Source: Hellea balneolensis DSM 19091 (lineage in GTDB: Bacteria > Pseudomonadota > Alphaproteobacteria > Caulobacterales > Maricaulaceae). Taken from it: 64,000 nucleotides of DNA. Positions within the stretch are counted from its first letter, which is position 1, and each line of letters begins with the position of its first letter. The position numbers and the translations under genes were made by a program. Under the pieces are notes generated by a model, which searched no databases, was not told the origin of the DNA, and was given only the letters and a program-made list of their open reading frames with translations. Below are positions 17,909 to 26,654 of this stretch, piece after piece. The stretch spans positions 310,001-374,000 of the forward strand of contig NZ_AUAC01000002.1 of the NCBI RefSeq assembly GCF_000428525.1, written 5' to 3'.

Positions 17909-18724
17909 ATGTCGGACCGTACGCACCTTGTTGTCGGCGCAGGCAAAATGGGCGGCGCATTATTAGAGGGGTGGATTAACTCAAAGGTTATTACACCAGA
18001 ACAGCTCATAATCCTTGATCCGTCACCTGGAGACGCCGCGCAAAAGGCGATTTCTGAAGGGGCTCTTCACCTCATTGAGACCGATAAAAATGCAAGCAAT
18101 ATCAGATACTTGCTTCTAGCCATTAAACCACAAATGTTTAAAAAACTTGCACCCCCAATCGCGCTGACCCTTCCAGAAAAATGTTTGGTGATTTCAATTT
18201 TAGCAGGAACTTCACTCGCCTCGCTTCAAAGCATATTCAAAGATCAAGCTATTATCAGAGCTATGCCGAATACACCTGCCGCCATCGGCAAAGGCCTAAC
18301 GGCTTACACGAAAGGCGGGAATATATCAGCCGCCCAAACGAAAGAGGCAGAAAAACTCCTCGCTGCAGGAGGCGATGTTTTTCATGTTGAAACTGAACAC
18401 CTCATTGACGTTGTCACAGCTGTTTCAGGATCAGGCCCCGCCTATGTCTTTCACATGACAGAGGCTTTGGAAGCCGCGGCTGTCAAAATTGGACTTCCCG
18501 AAGAGTTGGCACCAAAATTTGCGCGGCAAACCATAATAGGTGCCGCCGGGCTGCTTGAAGAGTCTGAGCTTTCAGCCTCAGACTTAAGGAAAAATGTGAC
18601 CTCTCCTAATGGAACTACAGAGGCTGCCTTGGATGTTCTTATGGGACTAGACGGACTGCCAACTATAATGCGGGAAACTGTCAAAGCCGCCCTGCGGCGT
18701 GCTAAAGAGCTGGCAGATACTTAA
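17909..18724 (+). CDS. proC: pyrroline-5-carboxylate reductase
   Basis: 271 aa. The N-terminal Rossmann motif VVGAGKMGGALLEGW binds NADPH; RAMPNTPAAIGKG and the C-terminal signature VTSPNGTTEAALDVL are diagnostic of ProC. It reduces 1-pyrroline-5-carboxylate to proline, the last step of proline synthesis, in the cytoplasm. The ATG at 17909 is chosen because the domain starts there; upstream in-frame sequence overlaps the YbjN gene. Its stop shares the bases TTAA with the stop of the convergent kinase gene. Confidence 0.95.
   Translation: MSDRTHLVVGAGKMGGALLEGWINSKVITPEQLIILDPSPGDAAQKAISEGALHLIETDKNASNIRYLLLAIKPQMFKKLAPPIALTLPEKCLVISILAGTSLASLQSIFKDQAIIRAMPNTPAAIGKGLTAYTKGGNISAAQTKEAEKLLAAGGDVFHVETEHLIDVVTAVSGSGPAYVFHMTEALEAAAVKIGLPEELAPKFARQTIIGAAGLLEESELSASDLRKNVTSPNGTTEAALDVLMGLDGLPTIMRETVKAALRRAKELADT
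18721..18724. other. shared convergent stop codons (TTAA) of proC and the histidine kinase gene
   Basis: TAA of proC (18722-18724) and TAA of the minus-strand gene (18723-18721) overlap within TTAA. There is no spacer for a terminator. Confidence 0.95.
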
Positions 18725-20025
18725 ATCGGTAAATACAAAACGGCTTTCAAACCACCCAGTTCGCTTTCTTCTAGCTGTAGTGAACCACCATGAATTTGAG
18801 CAATATCTCTAGCAATTGATAGCCCTAGACCTACCCCTTCAATATTCTGATTACGGGCCTCATCTAGGCGTTGAAAGGCTTTAAAAGCCACTTGGCGCTT
18901 TTCCGGAGGAATACCCGGCCCGTTATCCTCTACGGCAATGAATATATTACTTTCAGTTTCTGTCAGTGTAACACGGGACATCTCTGCATATTTTTGAGCA
19001 TTCGAGAGTAAGTTCATAACGGCCCGCTCAAGCGCCTGCGGACGTATATTCGCCTGAATAGTCTCAGGGGCAAAAAGTTCGGGCAAAGGTTCTGCGCATT
19101 TTGATATAATGTCAGTTAAAAAGCGCTTGATATTCACGGCTCGGGTGCTTTCTCCTTCAAGCCCTTTAGCAAAATCAAGATATCCGCCCAGCATCGCTTC
19201 CATATCCTTTATATCTTGACGGGCCTCATCGTTTTCGTCTGTCTTATCTTGCATCGCAAGATGGAGCTTTAAACGGGTCAATGGCGTCCGCAAGTCATGT
19301 GATACACCTGCAAGCATTGTTGTGCGCTGTTCAATGTGGCGGCGTATACGTCCACGCATTTTCAAAAATGACTGTCCCGCAAGGCGCACTTCAGAGGCAC
19401 CTGAAGGTTTGAAATTTGAAATATCTTGCCCCTTACCAAAAGCATCCGCAGCCGCCGCAAGTTCTGTTATCGGCTTGGCTTGATTGCGAATGAATACGAT
19501 TGAAACTAAGGATAATAAAACTGTCGCAGTAATAAGCCAAAAAATGAAGACAAAACCGGTGGGAGCAAAGACCCGCTCCCTCGCAGCAATAAATCTTAGA
19601 ACACCCTCATCCACGGCCACTCGAATATCAATATGATTAGGATAACGCGTAGTATCAAACCAAAACTCATCGATCAGACTGTTACCTAAAGAGCGGCGAA
19701 GCGTTTTATCCAAATTTGAAAAAAACGCGTCACGCGTCGTCAAAGGTAGTTTATCACCCTCCTCCAAAGCCACTGAAAGCTCCATCTGGGGGCGAAGCAT
19801 ATCATCTAAACGTTCCGCGCGATCGCTAGACGGACTTTGTTTATAGAGCTGAACCGCGACTGATATGTCGGCGGCAACTGAGTCAGATAAATTTCCGGTA
19901 ACTTGATTCCAATGCGCATTAAAAAAGAAATAAGCCACTGCCATTTGCATAATGGCAATCGGCAGCATGATAATTAGCAGGGCTCGTCCAAAAAGACTTT
20001 TGGGTAGATATTTTTTCAAGGGCAT
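18721..20025 (-). CDS. EnvZ-type sensor histidine kinase
   Basis: 434 aa. TM1 is near residues 14-35 and TM2 near 153-179, with a periplasmic sensor of about 115 residues between them. A HAMP segment follows, then the HisKA box with phospho-acceptor His243 in VSHDLRTPLTRLKL. The HATPase has an N box (LLSNAQKYAE), G1 (VEDNGPGIPPEK) and G2 (GVGLGLSIAR). The HDLRTPLTR box is of the EnvZ type. It lies five bases downstream of its cognate response regulator. The stimulus cannot be told from the sensor domain. Confidence 0.92.
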   Translation of the reverse strand: MPLKKYLPKSLFGRALLIIMLPIAIMQMAVAYFFFNAHWNQVTGNLSDSVAADISVAVQLYKQSPSSDRAERLDDMLRPQMELSVALEEGDKLPLTTRDAFFSNLDKTLRRSLGNSLIDEFWFDTTRYPNHIDIRVAVDEGVLRFIAARERVFAPTGFVFIFWLITATVLLSLVSIVFIRNQAKPITELAAAADAFGKGQDISNFKPSGASEVRLAGQSFLKMRGRIRRHIEQRTTMLAGVSHDLRTPLTRLKLHLAMQDKTDENDEARQDIKDMEAMLGGYLDFAKGLEGESTRAVNIKRFLTDIISKCAEPLPELFAPETIQANIRPQALERAVMNLLSNAQKYAEMSRVTLTETESNIFIAVEDNGPGIPPEKRQVAFKAFQRLDEARNQNIEGVGLGLSIARDIAQIHGGSLQLEESELGGLKAVLYLPI

Positions 20026-20030
20026 AAGCC

Positions 20031-20735
20031 CTAGGCCCCTTCTGCCAATAGGCGGTATCCTTGACCGCGCACAGTCATAATATAATCGGGCTCTGCAGGA
20101 TTGTCTTCGATTTTACGCCGCAACCGCGTCATCTGAACATCGACAGCACGTTCAGATTTTGCACTTATTTTTTCAGAAAGAGCATACCGGCTTACTGTCC
20201 CACCTGCGCGGCGCGCGAGAAGTGTCATTAACGCCTCCTCACCTGTCGTCAGCCTAACACGATCACCATTCTTAGTCAGAACCAGCCGCTCAAGATCATA
20301 TCTATAAGGCCCGAAGGCGACCACCGAAGCCGGCGCCGTGGTCCCCAACCTCCTGAATATAGCCTCTATACGCAGCACTAGTTCTTCAGGCTCAAATGGT
20401 TTAGAAAGATAGTCATCCGCGCCTGTCTTTAATCCCTCAATGCGGTCAGCCGCTTCGCCTCGCGCCGTCAGTAGGATTATAGGAACGTCATTGTGTTCCC
20501 TTAGAGCTCTCGTCAGGGTAAAACCATCCTCTCCCGGCATCATCACGTCCAATATCAGCAAATCAAAGGCAAGGCCATCCATCTTCCTCCGGGCTTCAGC
20601 CGCATCGCACGCCGCTGAAACGCGAAACCCGGCTTTAGCCAAGTATTTTTTCAGCAGAGACCTGATACGGTCATCATCATCGACAACAAGGATGTGAATA
20701 TCCCGCCGTTCCAAACTGTCAGATTCTGTGCTCAA
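20031..20735 (-). CDS. OmpR-family response regulator
   Basis: 234 aa if translation starts at the TTG at 20735, which follows AGGAAAAA and gives the usual family length; another TTG at 20816 would add 27 residues. No ATG is available upstream of the receiver domain. The receiver domain has the acidic pair VVDDDD, phospho-acceptor Asp63 in LILDVMMPGEDG and Lys in YLSKPFEPEEL. A winged-helix DNA-binding domain follows, ending RGQGYRLL. It pairs with the EnvZ-type kinase downstream and diverges from the aminotransferase gene at 20843. Confidence 0.9.
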   Translation of the reverse strand: MSTESDSLERRDIHILVVDDDDRIRSLLKKYLAKAGFRVSAACDAAEARRKMDGLAFDLLILDVMMPGEDGFTLTRALREHNDVPIILLTARGEAADRIEGLKTGADDYLSKPFEPEELVLRIEAIFRRLGTTAPASVVAFGPYRYDLERLVLTKNGDRVRLTTGEEALMTLLARRAGGTVSRYALSEKISAKSERAVDVQMTRLRRKIEDNPAEPDYIMTVRGQGYRLLAEGA

Positions 20736-20842
20736 TTTTTCCTGCTTTCGTGGTCTAATCAGTGTTGACTTCCCAAACTGTCTGAAGAGAATGCCGCGAA
20801 ACACACACTCCTGCAAGTCAGCAGTCTCTTAAGGCGAGCGAA

Positions 20843-21721
20843 ATGATTGAAAAAGCATATCACGACCGCGATGGTCACATTTGGATGGATGGCGAATTTA
20901 TTGATTGGCGTGAGACCAAAGTCCATGTCCTCACTCACTCACTTCATTATGGCTCTGCCGTCTTTGAAGGTAACCGCGCCTATAACGGTAAAGTATTTCG
21001 CCTTGAGGATCATACAGATCGACTAATCCAATCTGCGAAGTTGATGGGATATGAAATCCCCTACACAGCAGAGCAAATCAATCAGGCTTGTATAGATACA
21101 CTTGATAAATCAGGTTTGCAGGATGCCTATATGCGACCGGTGGCATGGCGCGGTTCGGAAATGATGGGGGTTGCCTCTAAGAACAATCAGATCCACCTCG
21201 CCATTGCCTGTTGGTTTTGGGGCAATTACTTTGAAGATAAAATGAAGGGCATTCGTCTTTGCATTGCTGATTGGAAACGCCCAGCACCTGATACTATTCC
21301 CTGTAAATCAAAGGGCGCAGGGCTTTATATGATCTGCACGCTTTCAAAAGATGCTGCAGCTGCCAAAGGGTTTGATGATGCGCTTATGTATGATTATCAA
21401 GGCCGCGTCGCCGAATGTACAGGCGCGCATATTTTCTTTGTCAGAGGCCAAGAAATTCACACACCGACCTGCGATAACCTCTTGGACGGTATAACCCATG
21501 ATACTGTTTTAAAGCTTGCGGCCAAGCGCGGATATAAAGTGTTTAAACGTGACATCTACCCTTCAGAAATGGAGCATTTTGACGAGTGTTTTGTGACAGG
21601 AACAGCTGCGGAGGTTACCCCCGTCCGCGAGATTGACGGACGGCATTATACTCCAGGTGAAGTCTGTCAGGCGCTTATCTCAGATTATGACGACCTTGTC
21701 AGAGGTAAGACCAGTCTTTAA
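20843..21721 (+). CDS. ilvE: branched-chain amino acid aminotransferase
   Basis: 292-aa fold-type IV PLP enzyme. The catalytic Lys is in PCKSKGAGLYM, a lineage-specific variant of the usual SK(A/G)xxNY block; the class IV signature lies around AECTGAHIFFVRGQEIHTP, and FVTGTAAEVTPV binds the PLP phosphate. It interconverts Leu, Ile and Val with their 2-oxoacids using 2-oxoglutarate. It is expressed away from the two-component system. Its stop shares TTAA with the convergent pgsA stop. Confidence 0.9.
   Translation: MIEKAYHDRDGHIWMDGEFIDWRETKVHVLTHSLHYGSAVFEGNRAYNGKVFRLEDHTDRLIQSAKLMGYEIPYTAEQINQACIDTLDKSGLQDAYMRPVAWRGSEMMGVASKNNQIHLAIACWFWGNYFEDKMKGIRLCIADWKRPAPDTIPCKSKGAGLYMICTLSKDAAAAKGFDDALMYDYQGRVAECTGAHIFFVRGQEIHTPTCDNLLDGITHDTVLKLAAKRGYKVFKRDIYPSEMEHFDECFVTGTAAEVTPVREIDGRHYTPGEVCQALISDYDDLVRGKTSL
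21718..21721. other. shared convergent stop codons (TTAA) of ilvE and pgsA
   Basis: The TAA codons of the two opposed genes overlap in TTAA, as at 18721, 26651 and 62285. Confidence 0.95.
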
Positions 21722-22347
21722 TCTTTAAGAGCGGCCCTTACATAGAGCTGTCCTGTCCAAACTGACATCGCTGCAGAAAGCCAAAGTAGAGCAATTCCTA
21801 AGAATTTCGCATTCGCCTTAATGGACGGAATCGCGGAATCTATCTCCAAATAGCTTCGCCCCATAATCCAGAACAACAAAACAACGATTGAGATAAATTC
21901 AAAGCTTGTCTTCCATTTAGCTAGCTTTGTTGGCGGCATGGCCCGGCCCGAAAGTGCCGCATGCTCACGGCTTCCAGAAACTAAGATATCACGGAATATT
22001 ATCGCAATTGCGGGCACCACGATAAGCCAGTCTCCTCGGACAGCTATACAGAAGGCAATCAAACAGCCCGCGACTAATAGCTTATCCGCAATTGGGTCAA
22101 TCATTCGGCCAAAACCGCTGACCAGATTCCAACGCCGAGCTAAAAATCCATCCAGAAAGTCAGACGCCATTGCGTAGAAAATCAAAAAGAAAAGCAAATA
22201 TCCATTCGCTAGCGCAGAATCAGTTCCGTTTGCGAATGCGATAATTCCAGCAATCAAAATCGGGATAATACAGATCCGTGAAATTGTAAGTGCATTTGGA
22301 ACCCACCATCCGGGATGGCGTATTAGGGTAGACCTATCAGATGTCAT
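21718..22347 (-). CDS. pgsA: CDP-diacylglycerol-glycerol-3-phosphate 3-phosphatidyltransferase
   Basis: 209-aa membrane enzyme with about five hydrophobic segments. The CDP-alcohol phosphotransferase signature is complete: SDFLDGFLARR, then Gly and FGRMIDPIADK, giving D-x2-D-G-x2-A-R-x8-G-x3-D-x3-D. It makes phosphatidylglycerophosphate, the committed step to phosphatidylglycerol and cardiolipin. It is the last gene of a uvrC-CDP-OH-pgsA operon and overlaps the upstream paralogue by 11 bases. Confidence 0.9.
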   Translation of the reverse strand: MTSDRSTLIRHPGWWVPNALTISRICIIPILIAGIIAFANGTDSALANGYLLFFLIFYAMASDFLDGFLARRWNLVSGFGRMIDPIADKLLVAGCLIAFCIAVRGDWLIVVPAIAIIFRDILVSGSREHAALSGRAMPPTKLAKWKTSFEFISIVVLLFWIMGRSYLEIDSAIPSIKANAKFLGIALLWLSAAMSVWTGQLYVRAALKD

Positions 22348-23008
22348 TTGCGGCGACCGCCTTTGTTGTCAGAATCTTAAATCCTGTAAGAATTGAGATA
22401 AGTGCGGCAAACCAGAGAATCCCCTGGCCAATCATCCAAACATAAGGGGATGTCGACATTAACGCATCGATATTATCCTTACCGGATATAAGACTATCAA
22501 TCCAAGTCGTTATCCAAGGCGACGCGACCAGCAAACAGGCCGCAAGCATAGACAAGCCATTTTTCAGGCTTCCGAATTTTGTCTCAGGCCATCCGCTCTT
22601 AGTCATATCATAACCTTTAAGCAGCCCTACAAGAACTTCACGTAAAATGATAATACCAACAGGCAACGCGAATATCCAATTAAGCATATTCGCTTTATAA
22701 ACCACATAAGTCATGGCGAGTAAGACGCCGAGGACAAGAATAATATCAGCAATATCGTCAAACCATCCAAATTTCCGATGTGGTGCTCTTTCTGTCCCCC
22801 CAAAATAATCATCAAAAAAATCTGTCATCGCGGCAAAGATTAGAAGAAAGGTCGCCAAAATAGCCATATTTAAATCCGGCCACCCTTTGATAATAATTAT
22901 CATGATGATGGGCGTCAGAAAAAAACGCATGAGTGTCAGAGCGTCTGCAATAGCCCCGCCAGTTTGCGTACTTTCCGCTTCGCCTGTTTTATTCGTTGAA
23001 ATAGTCAT
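22337..23008 (-). CDS. CDP-alcohol phosphatidyltransferase-like membrane protein with degenerate motif
   Basis: 223 aa with a similar membrane topology to PgsA, but the signature region reads TDFFDDYFGGTERAPHRKF, then GWFDDIAD. The four metal-binding aspartates can be matched. The Gly, Ala-Arg and second Gly of D-x2-D-G-x2-A-R-x8-G are replaced (D, G-G, F). Catalysis of a normal CDP-DAG reaction is therefore doubtful; it may use another alcohol or be non-catalytic. It overlaps uvrC by 20 bases and pgsA by 11, so all three are probably made from one mRNA. Confidence 0.75.
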   Translation of the reverse strand: MTISTNKTGEAESTQTGGAIADALTLMRFFLTPIIMIIIIKGWPDLNMAILATFLLIFAAMTDFFDDYFGGTERAPHRKFGWFDDIADIILVLGVLLAMTYVVYKANMLNWIFALPVGIIILREVLVGLLKGYDMTKSGWPETKFGSLKNGLSMLAACLLVASPWITTWIDSLISGKDNIDALMSTSPYVWMIGQGILWFAALISILTGFKILTTKAVAANDI

Positions 23009-24869
23009 GTATGTGCTTTGCCAGCTTTACACTGACTCCCTCTACTAAAGCCAAATCTTCTACCGCCGCCTTTTTAATCGCTTTGGCTGAACCAAAATGC
23101 GCCAATAAAGACTTCTTTCTCCCCGGCCCCACGCCTGTGATACCATCTAACGGGCTTGTAATCATCTGTTTTTTACGCTTTGCGCGATGCGTACCTATAG
23201 CAAATCGATGGGCTTCATCTCTTAAGCGTTGCAAATAATAAAGCGCCGGTGTTTTAGGAGGTATTGTAAACTCGGCTTTACCGGGCATGAAAAATGTTTC
23301 TCGGCCTGCATTTCTGTCAGGTCCTTTTGCAATGGCAACCAAAGTTGTTTTTTCAGTCGCGCCAAGCTCATCAAGCGTGTTTTTAACAGCAGAAAGCTGG
23401 CCTTTACCGCCATCAATAAGAACAATATCAGGCCATTCAAGTTGATCATCTTTCATAAGCCGGGAAAAACGCCGACGAAAAACTTCGCGCATCATGCCGT
23501 AATCATCTCCGGGCTCTGTCTCAACATCTTTAATATTGAAGGTTCGGTATTCTTTTTTTCTAAACCCTTTCGGCCCAGCGACAATAAAGGCCCCCACGGC
23601 ATTAGTCCCTTGAATATGACTGTTATCATACACCTCTATCCGTTCAGGCATATCTTCAAGATCAAAAACGGTTTGTATTTCTTTGAGTAACTTTTGCTGC
23701 GATGCAGTTTCAGCCATCTTGCGCGCCAAGGCTTCCTGTGCATTCCTAACGGCGCGATCAACAAGCTTTTTTTTCTCGCCGCGCACAGGGTTGGTGATTT
23801 TAATGAGCCGCCCTGATCTTTCAGTAAGGCCTGCTTCCAATAGATCTTTATTCGGTAGATCTTGATTAACGAATATATTCTTCGGAATAGGTTTATTCAA
23901 ATAAAATTGAGCAATAAAAGCATCAATCACTTCTGCAATCTCATCGTCTTTTGTGTGGCGTGGAAAGTAAGAATTATTCCCCCAATTTTGTCCCGCGCGA
24001 AAGAAAAAGACTTGCACACAACTCTGTCCGCCCTCGCTATGAATGGCTATTACATCGCCCTCTGAAAAGGTTGTGGGGTTTATACCGCCACTCGCACCGC
24101 TGACTTGAGACATGGCATGAAGTCGATCCCTAAGTTCAGCCGCTTTTTCAAAGTTTAAATCCGCTGACGCATCAGACATTTGGCTCTGAAGCCGCCGCCG
24201 AAGGGCAGCAGACTTACCTGTTAAAAAGTCTTCCGCGTCGCCAATAAGCTGAGAATATTCATCAAGCTCAATCTCGCCCGTGCAAGGGGCTGAACAACGT
24301 TTGATTTGATGTAACATACAAGGACGTGTGCGAGCTTCATATATTGAGTCAGAGCAGTTTCTCAGGCGAAAAGCCCGCTGTAATGTATCAAGTGTTCGGT
24401 TTACCGCCCCCGCACTGGCGAAAGGCCCGTAATAATCTCCTTTAATCGTCTTAGCTCCACGGTGCTTAGTGATCTGCGCAGCGGGGTGATCTTTACGCAC
24501 AAGGATATAGGGAAAACTTTTATCGTCTCGTAGAAGAATATTATAACGCGGTTTCAGGCGTTTTATCAGATTTGCTTCGAGTAAGAGCGCTTCGGTTTCA
24601 CTGCCGCAAACAACGAATTCCATATCTTGTGTCGCGCGGATCATTCGCTTTAATCTTACAGGGTGCCTCGCATAGCTTGTGTAGGCTGTAACGCGTTTCT
24701 TTAGATCCTTGGCTTTCCCGACATAAAGCACGTTTCTGTGCTCATCAAACATCCGGTAAACACCAGGCTTATGAGGCAAACGTGAGACAAAATCAGCAAT
24801 CAACTCTGGCCCATGAACTGCTAGCTTCGCGTCTTTATGCAAAGGTTTTATAGATTCGGTTTCAGGCAT
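22989..24869 (-). CDS. uvrC: excinuclease ABC subunit C
   Basis: 626 aa from the ATG at 24869; upstream in-frame sequence to 24959 overlaps the Lrp gene and is not UvrC-like. Order: GIY-YIG endonuclease domain (KPGVYRMFDEHRNVLYVGKA), Cys-rich segment (RPCMLHQIKRCSAPC), UVR motif near residue 230, the RNase H-like C-terminal endonuclease domain (EVYDNSHIQGTNAVGAFI, LIDGGKGQLSA), and tandem HhH motifs at the end (DGITGVGPGRKKSLL). It makes the dual incisions of nucleotide excision repair with UvrAB. Confidence 0.95.
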   Translation of the reverse strand: MPETESIKPLHKDAKLAVHGPELIADFVSRLPHKPGVYRMFDEHRNVLYVGKAKDLKKRVTAYTSYARHPVRLKRMIRATQDMEFVVCGSETEALLLEANLIKRLKPRYNILLRDDKSFPYILVRKDHPAAQITKHRGAKTIKGDYYGPFASAGAVNRTLDTLQRAFRLRNCSDSIYEARTRPCMLHQIKRCSAPCTGEIELDEYSQLIGDAEDFLTGKSAALRRRLQSQMSDASADLNFEKAAELRDRLHAMSQVSGASGGINPTTFSEGDVIAIHSEGGQSCVQVFFFRAGQNWGNNSYFPRHTKDDEIAEVIDAFIAQFYLNKPIPKNIFVNQDLPNKDLLEAGLTERSGRLIKITNPVRGEKKKLVDRAVRNAQEALARKMAETASQQKLLKEIQTVFDLEDMPERIEVYDNSHIQGTNAVGAFIVAGPKGFRKKEYRTFNIKDVETEPGDDYGMMREVFRRRFSRLMKDDQLEWPDIVLIDGGKGQLSAVKNTLDELGATEKTTLVAIAKGPDRNAGRETFFMPGKAEFTIPPKTPALYYLQRLRDEAHRFAIGTHRAKRKKQMITSPLDGITGVGPGRKKSLLAHFGSAKAIKKAAVEDLALVEGVSVKLAKHIHDYFNE

Positions 24870-24919
24870 TGCCCCATAAGTAAGGACTTTACTTTCATAA
24901 CGCAATTCAAGCAGACACT

Positions 24920-25387
24920 TTAAACTAGATTGCGAACATCCTTTGAAGAGCCCAAACAAATGTGAGAAGTCATGCTGCTCACCTGAGACAACACACCCAA
25001 AACGTTTGAATGGAACTCTTTGTAAGTCGCTAAATCCTGAACTTCGACTCGTAGCAAATATTCCACAGAGCCCGTAATATTATGGCACTCTTTAACCACG
25101 GGCGCGACACTCATAGCGCGTTCAAAATCCAATGCGTCTTGTTTTAATTGACCCGAGAGCCCGACAGTCACAAAAATAGTAATCACTTCACCTATAACTG
25201 CACGGTCAATCACGGCACGATAACCTTTTATCACGCCTCTCCTTTCTAACTCCTGTACTCGCCGCAAACATGCTGAAGGTGACAAGCTGACTTTTGTCGC
25301 CAAATCAGTGTTACTAATGCGCCCCTCTCTTTCAAGAACAGACAATATTTGTGAGTTAATAGCATCAATACTTCTCATATATTGCAT
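24920..25387 (-). CDS. Lrp/AsnC-family regulator divergent from the IDO gene (KynR-like candidate)
   Basis: 155 aa. An N-terminal helix-turn-helix (ILSVLEREGRISNTDLATK, then LSPSACLRRVQELERRGVI) precedes a RAM/ligand domain (VVKECHNITGSVEYLLRVEV). A weak AGG precedes the ATG at 25387; an ATG at 25378 is also possible. It is transcribed away from the indoleamine 2,3-dioxygenase gene across a 91-base spacer rich in palindromes. Lrp-type KynR proteins control kynurenine genes in Pseudomonas and Bordetella, so tryptophan or kynurenine is a plausible effector (inference). Confidence 0.88.
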   Translation of the reverse strand: MQYMRSIDAINSQILSVLEREGRISNTDLATKVSLSPSACLRRVQELERRGVIKGYRAVIDRAVIGEVITIFVTVGLSGQLKQDALDFERAMSVAPVVKECHNITGSVEYLLRVEVQDLATYKEFHSNVLGVLSQVSSMTSHICLGSSKDVRNLV

Positions 25388-25402
25388 ATATTGCCTACTT
25401 AG

Positions 25403-25432
25403 CGCTTAATAAAGCGAATAATTGCAATTATT
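25403..25432. promoter_or_regulatory. tandem palindromes in the lrp/IDO divergent region
   Basis: CGCTT-aata-AAGCG (25403-25416) is followed at once by the perfect 16-bp palindrome AATAATTGCAATTATT (25417-25432). They lie 16-45 bases before the regulator start and 46-76 before the dioxygenase ATG. They are good candidates for binding by the adjacent Lrp-type protein. Confidence 0.5.
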
Positions 25433-25478
25433 TTACACTATTATTGTGTGCATAAGATGAAAATTTGTGGAGACCTTA

Positions 25479-26654
25479 ATGAGCACGTTAGATCTATCGA
25501 ATTACGACATCTCCAAAGAGCGGGGTTATCTTTGCCAGTTTAATGCTAATGAAGTCGAGTTCACGGGCATCATGAGTGAAGTAAGTGATATCGCTATGGG
25601 ACTGCCTCAAATTTTGCCTTCAGGACGCGTTAGGCATATACTTAATCGTGATCTCCCTGAAACTGACCTCTCAGACTTTTTAGCAAAATGCACAGACGCC
25701 CAAGCCCGCATTGCAATGGTTCACTATGCCTTCATGGTGCAATCCTTCGTTTGGGGTGAAGCAACAGCTCCGGCTTACCTTCCAAAATGCTTAGCTATGC
25801 CTATTGTTGCGCTTGCCGATCATTTAGGCCAACAGCCCCTTCTCCCCTACAGCTCATATGTTCTTGATAATTGGGACAGGTTTGATCACGACAAACCCAT
25901 TGCTCTTGATAATATTTATATGCGCCAGCACTTTCTTGGCGGACAGGATGAGGCTTGGTTTGTTCTCATCCATGTGGCAATTGAAGCGAAAGCTGGACGC
26001 GCTCTCGCCTTAATGGGCCCTATTGTGGATGCTGTGGAAAAAGGTGATCTAGACGAAGTCCAAAACAAGCTCGGAAAAATGGCGCTCACCTGGGATAAGA
26101 TAAATGCTATCTTTGATCGTATGCCAGAACGATGCGATCCATATGTCTATTTCGAGCGTGTCCGTCCTTATATCCACGGCTGGCGAGATAATCCTGCCTT
26201 GCCTAATGGTATTATTTATGAGGGCACACGCTTTGGTACCGAGGCACAAGCCTTTCGCGGACAGACAGGTTCTCAAAGCTCAATTGTACCCGCAATGGAT
26301 GCCCTGCTCGGCATTGGCCATGCTGCAGATCCTCTCAAGGAATATCTCGACCAACTTCACATTTATCGTCCAACGGATCACCGCCGATTTATCGATGATG
26401 TCCGATCTAAAAGTCGTCTTCGTGATTTCGTAAAGACTGCAGGGCACAAAGGTTTGGCCGAAGCCTATAATGCGAATGTCCAAGCTATATCGGACTTCCG
26501 AACGCGCCACCTAGAATATGCTGCAAGCTACATAAACAAGCAGGGTAAATCAGCTGCGGGTAATGACACTGATGTCGGCACAGGCGGGACCCCCTTCATG
26601 AAATATCTCAAAAAGCATCGTGATGAAACGAAAGCGAATCTGGTTTCTGTTTAA
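25479..26654 (+). CDS. indoleamine 2,3-dioxygenase family haem enzyme
   Basis: 391 aa from the ATG at 25479 (GGAG six to seven bases upstream; a GTG at 25467 is an alternative). The chain follows eukaryotic IDO in order: YIHGWRDNPALPNGIIYEG, GQTGSQSS, DALLGIG, HRRFIDDV, the proximal haem ligand His344 in DFRTRHLEYAASYI and the conserved C-terminal GTGGTPFMKYLK. The family opens the indole ring of tryptophan to N-formylkynurenine with O2. No kynB or kynU is adjacent. Most bacteria use TDO instead, so this is a less common enzyme choice. The divergent Lrp gene probably regulates it. Confidence 0.88.
   Translation: MSTLDLSNYDISKERGYLCQFNANEVEFTGIMSEVSDIAMGLPQILPSGRVRHILNRDLPETDLSDFLAKCTDAQARIAMVHYAFMVQSFVWGEATAPAYLPKCLAMPIVALADHLGQQPLLPYSSYVLDNWDRFDHDKPIALDNIYMRQHFLGGQDEAWFVLIHVAIEAKAGRALALMGPIVDAVEKGDLDEVQNKLGKMALTWDKINAIFDRMPERCDPYVYFERVRPYIHGWRDNPALPNGIIYEGTRFGTEAQAFRGQTGSQSSIVPAMDALLGIGHAADPLKEYLDQLHIYRPTDHRRFIDDVRSKSRLRDFVKTAGHKGLAEAYNANVQAISDFRTRHLEYAASYINKQGKSAAGNDTDVGTGGTPFMKYLKKHRDETKANLVSV
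26651..26654. other. shared convergent stop codons (TTAA) of the IDO and metalloprotease genes
   Basis: TAA of the plus gene (26652-26654) and TAA of the minus gene (26653-26651) overlap in TTAA. Confidence 0.95.
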
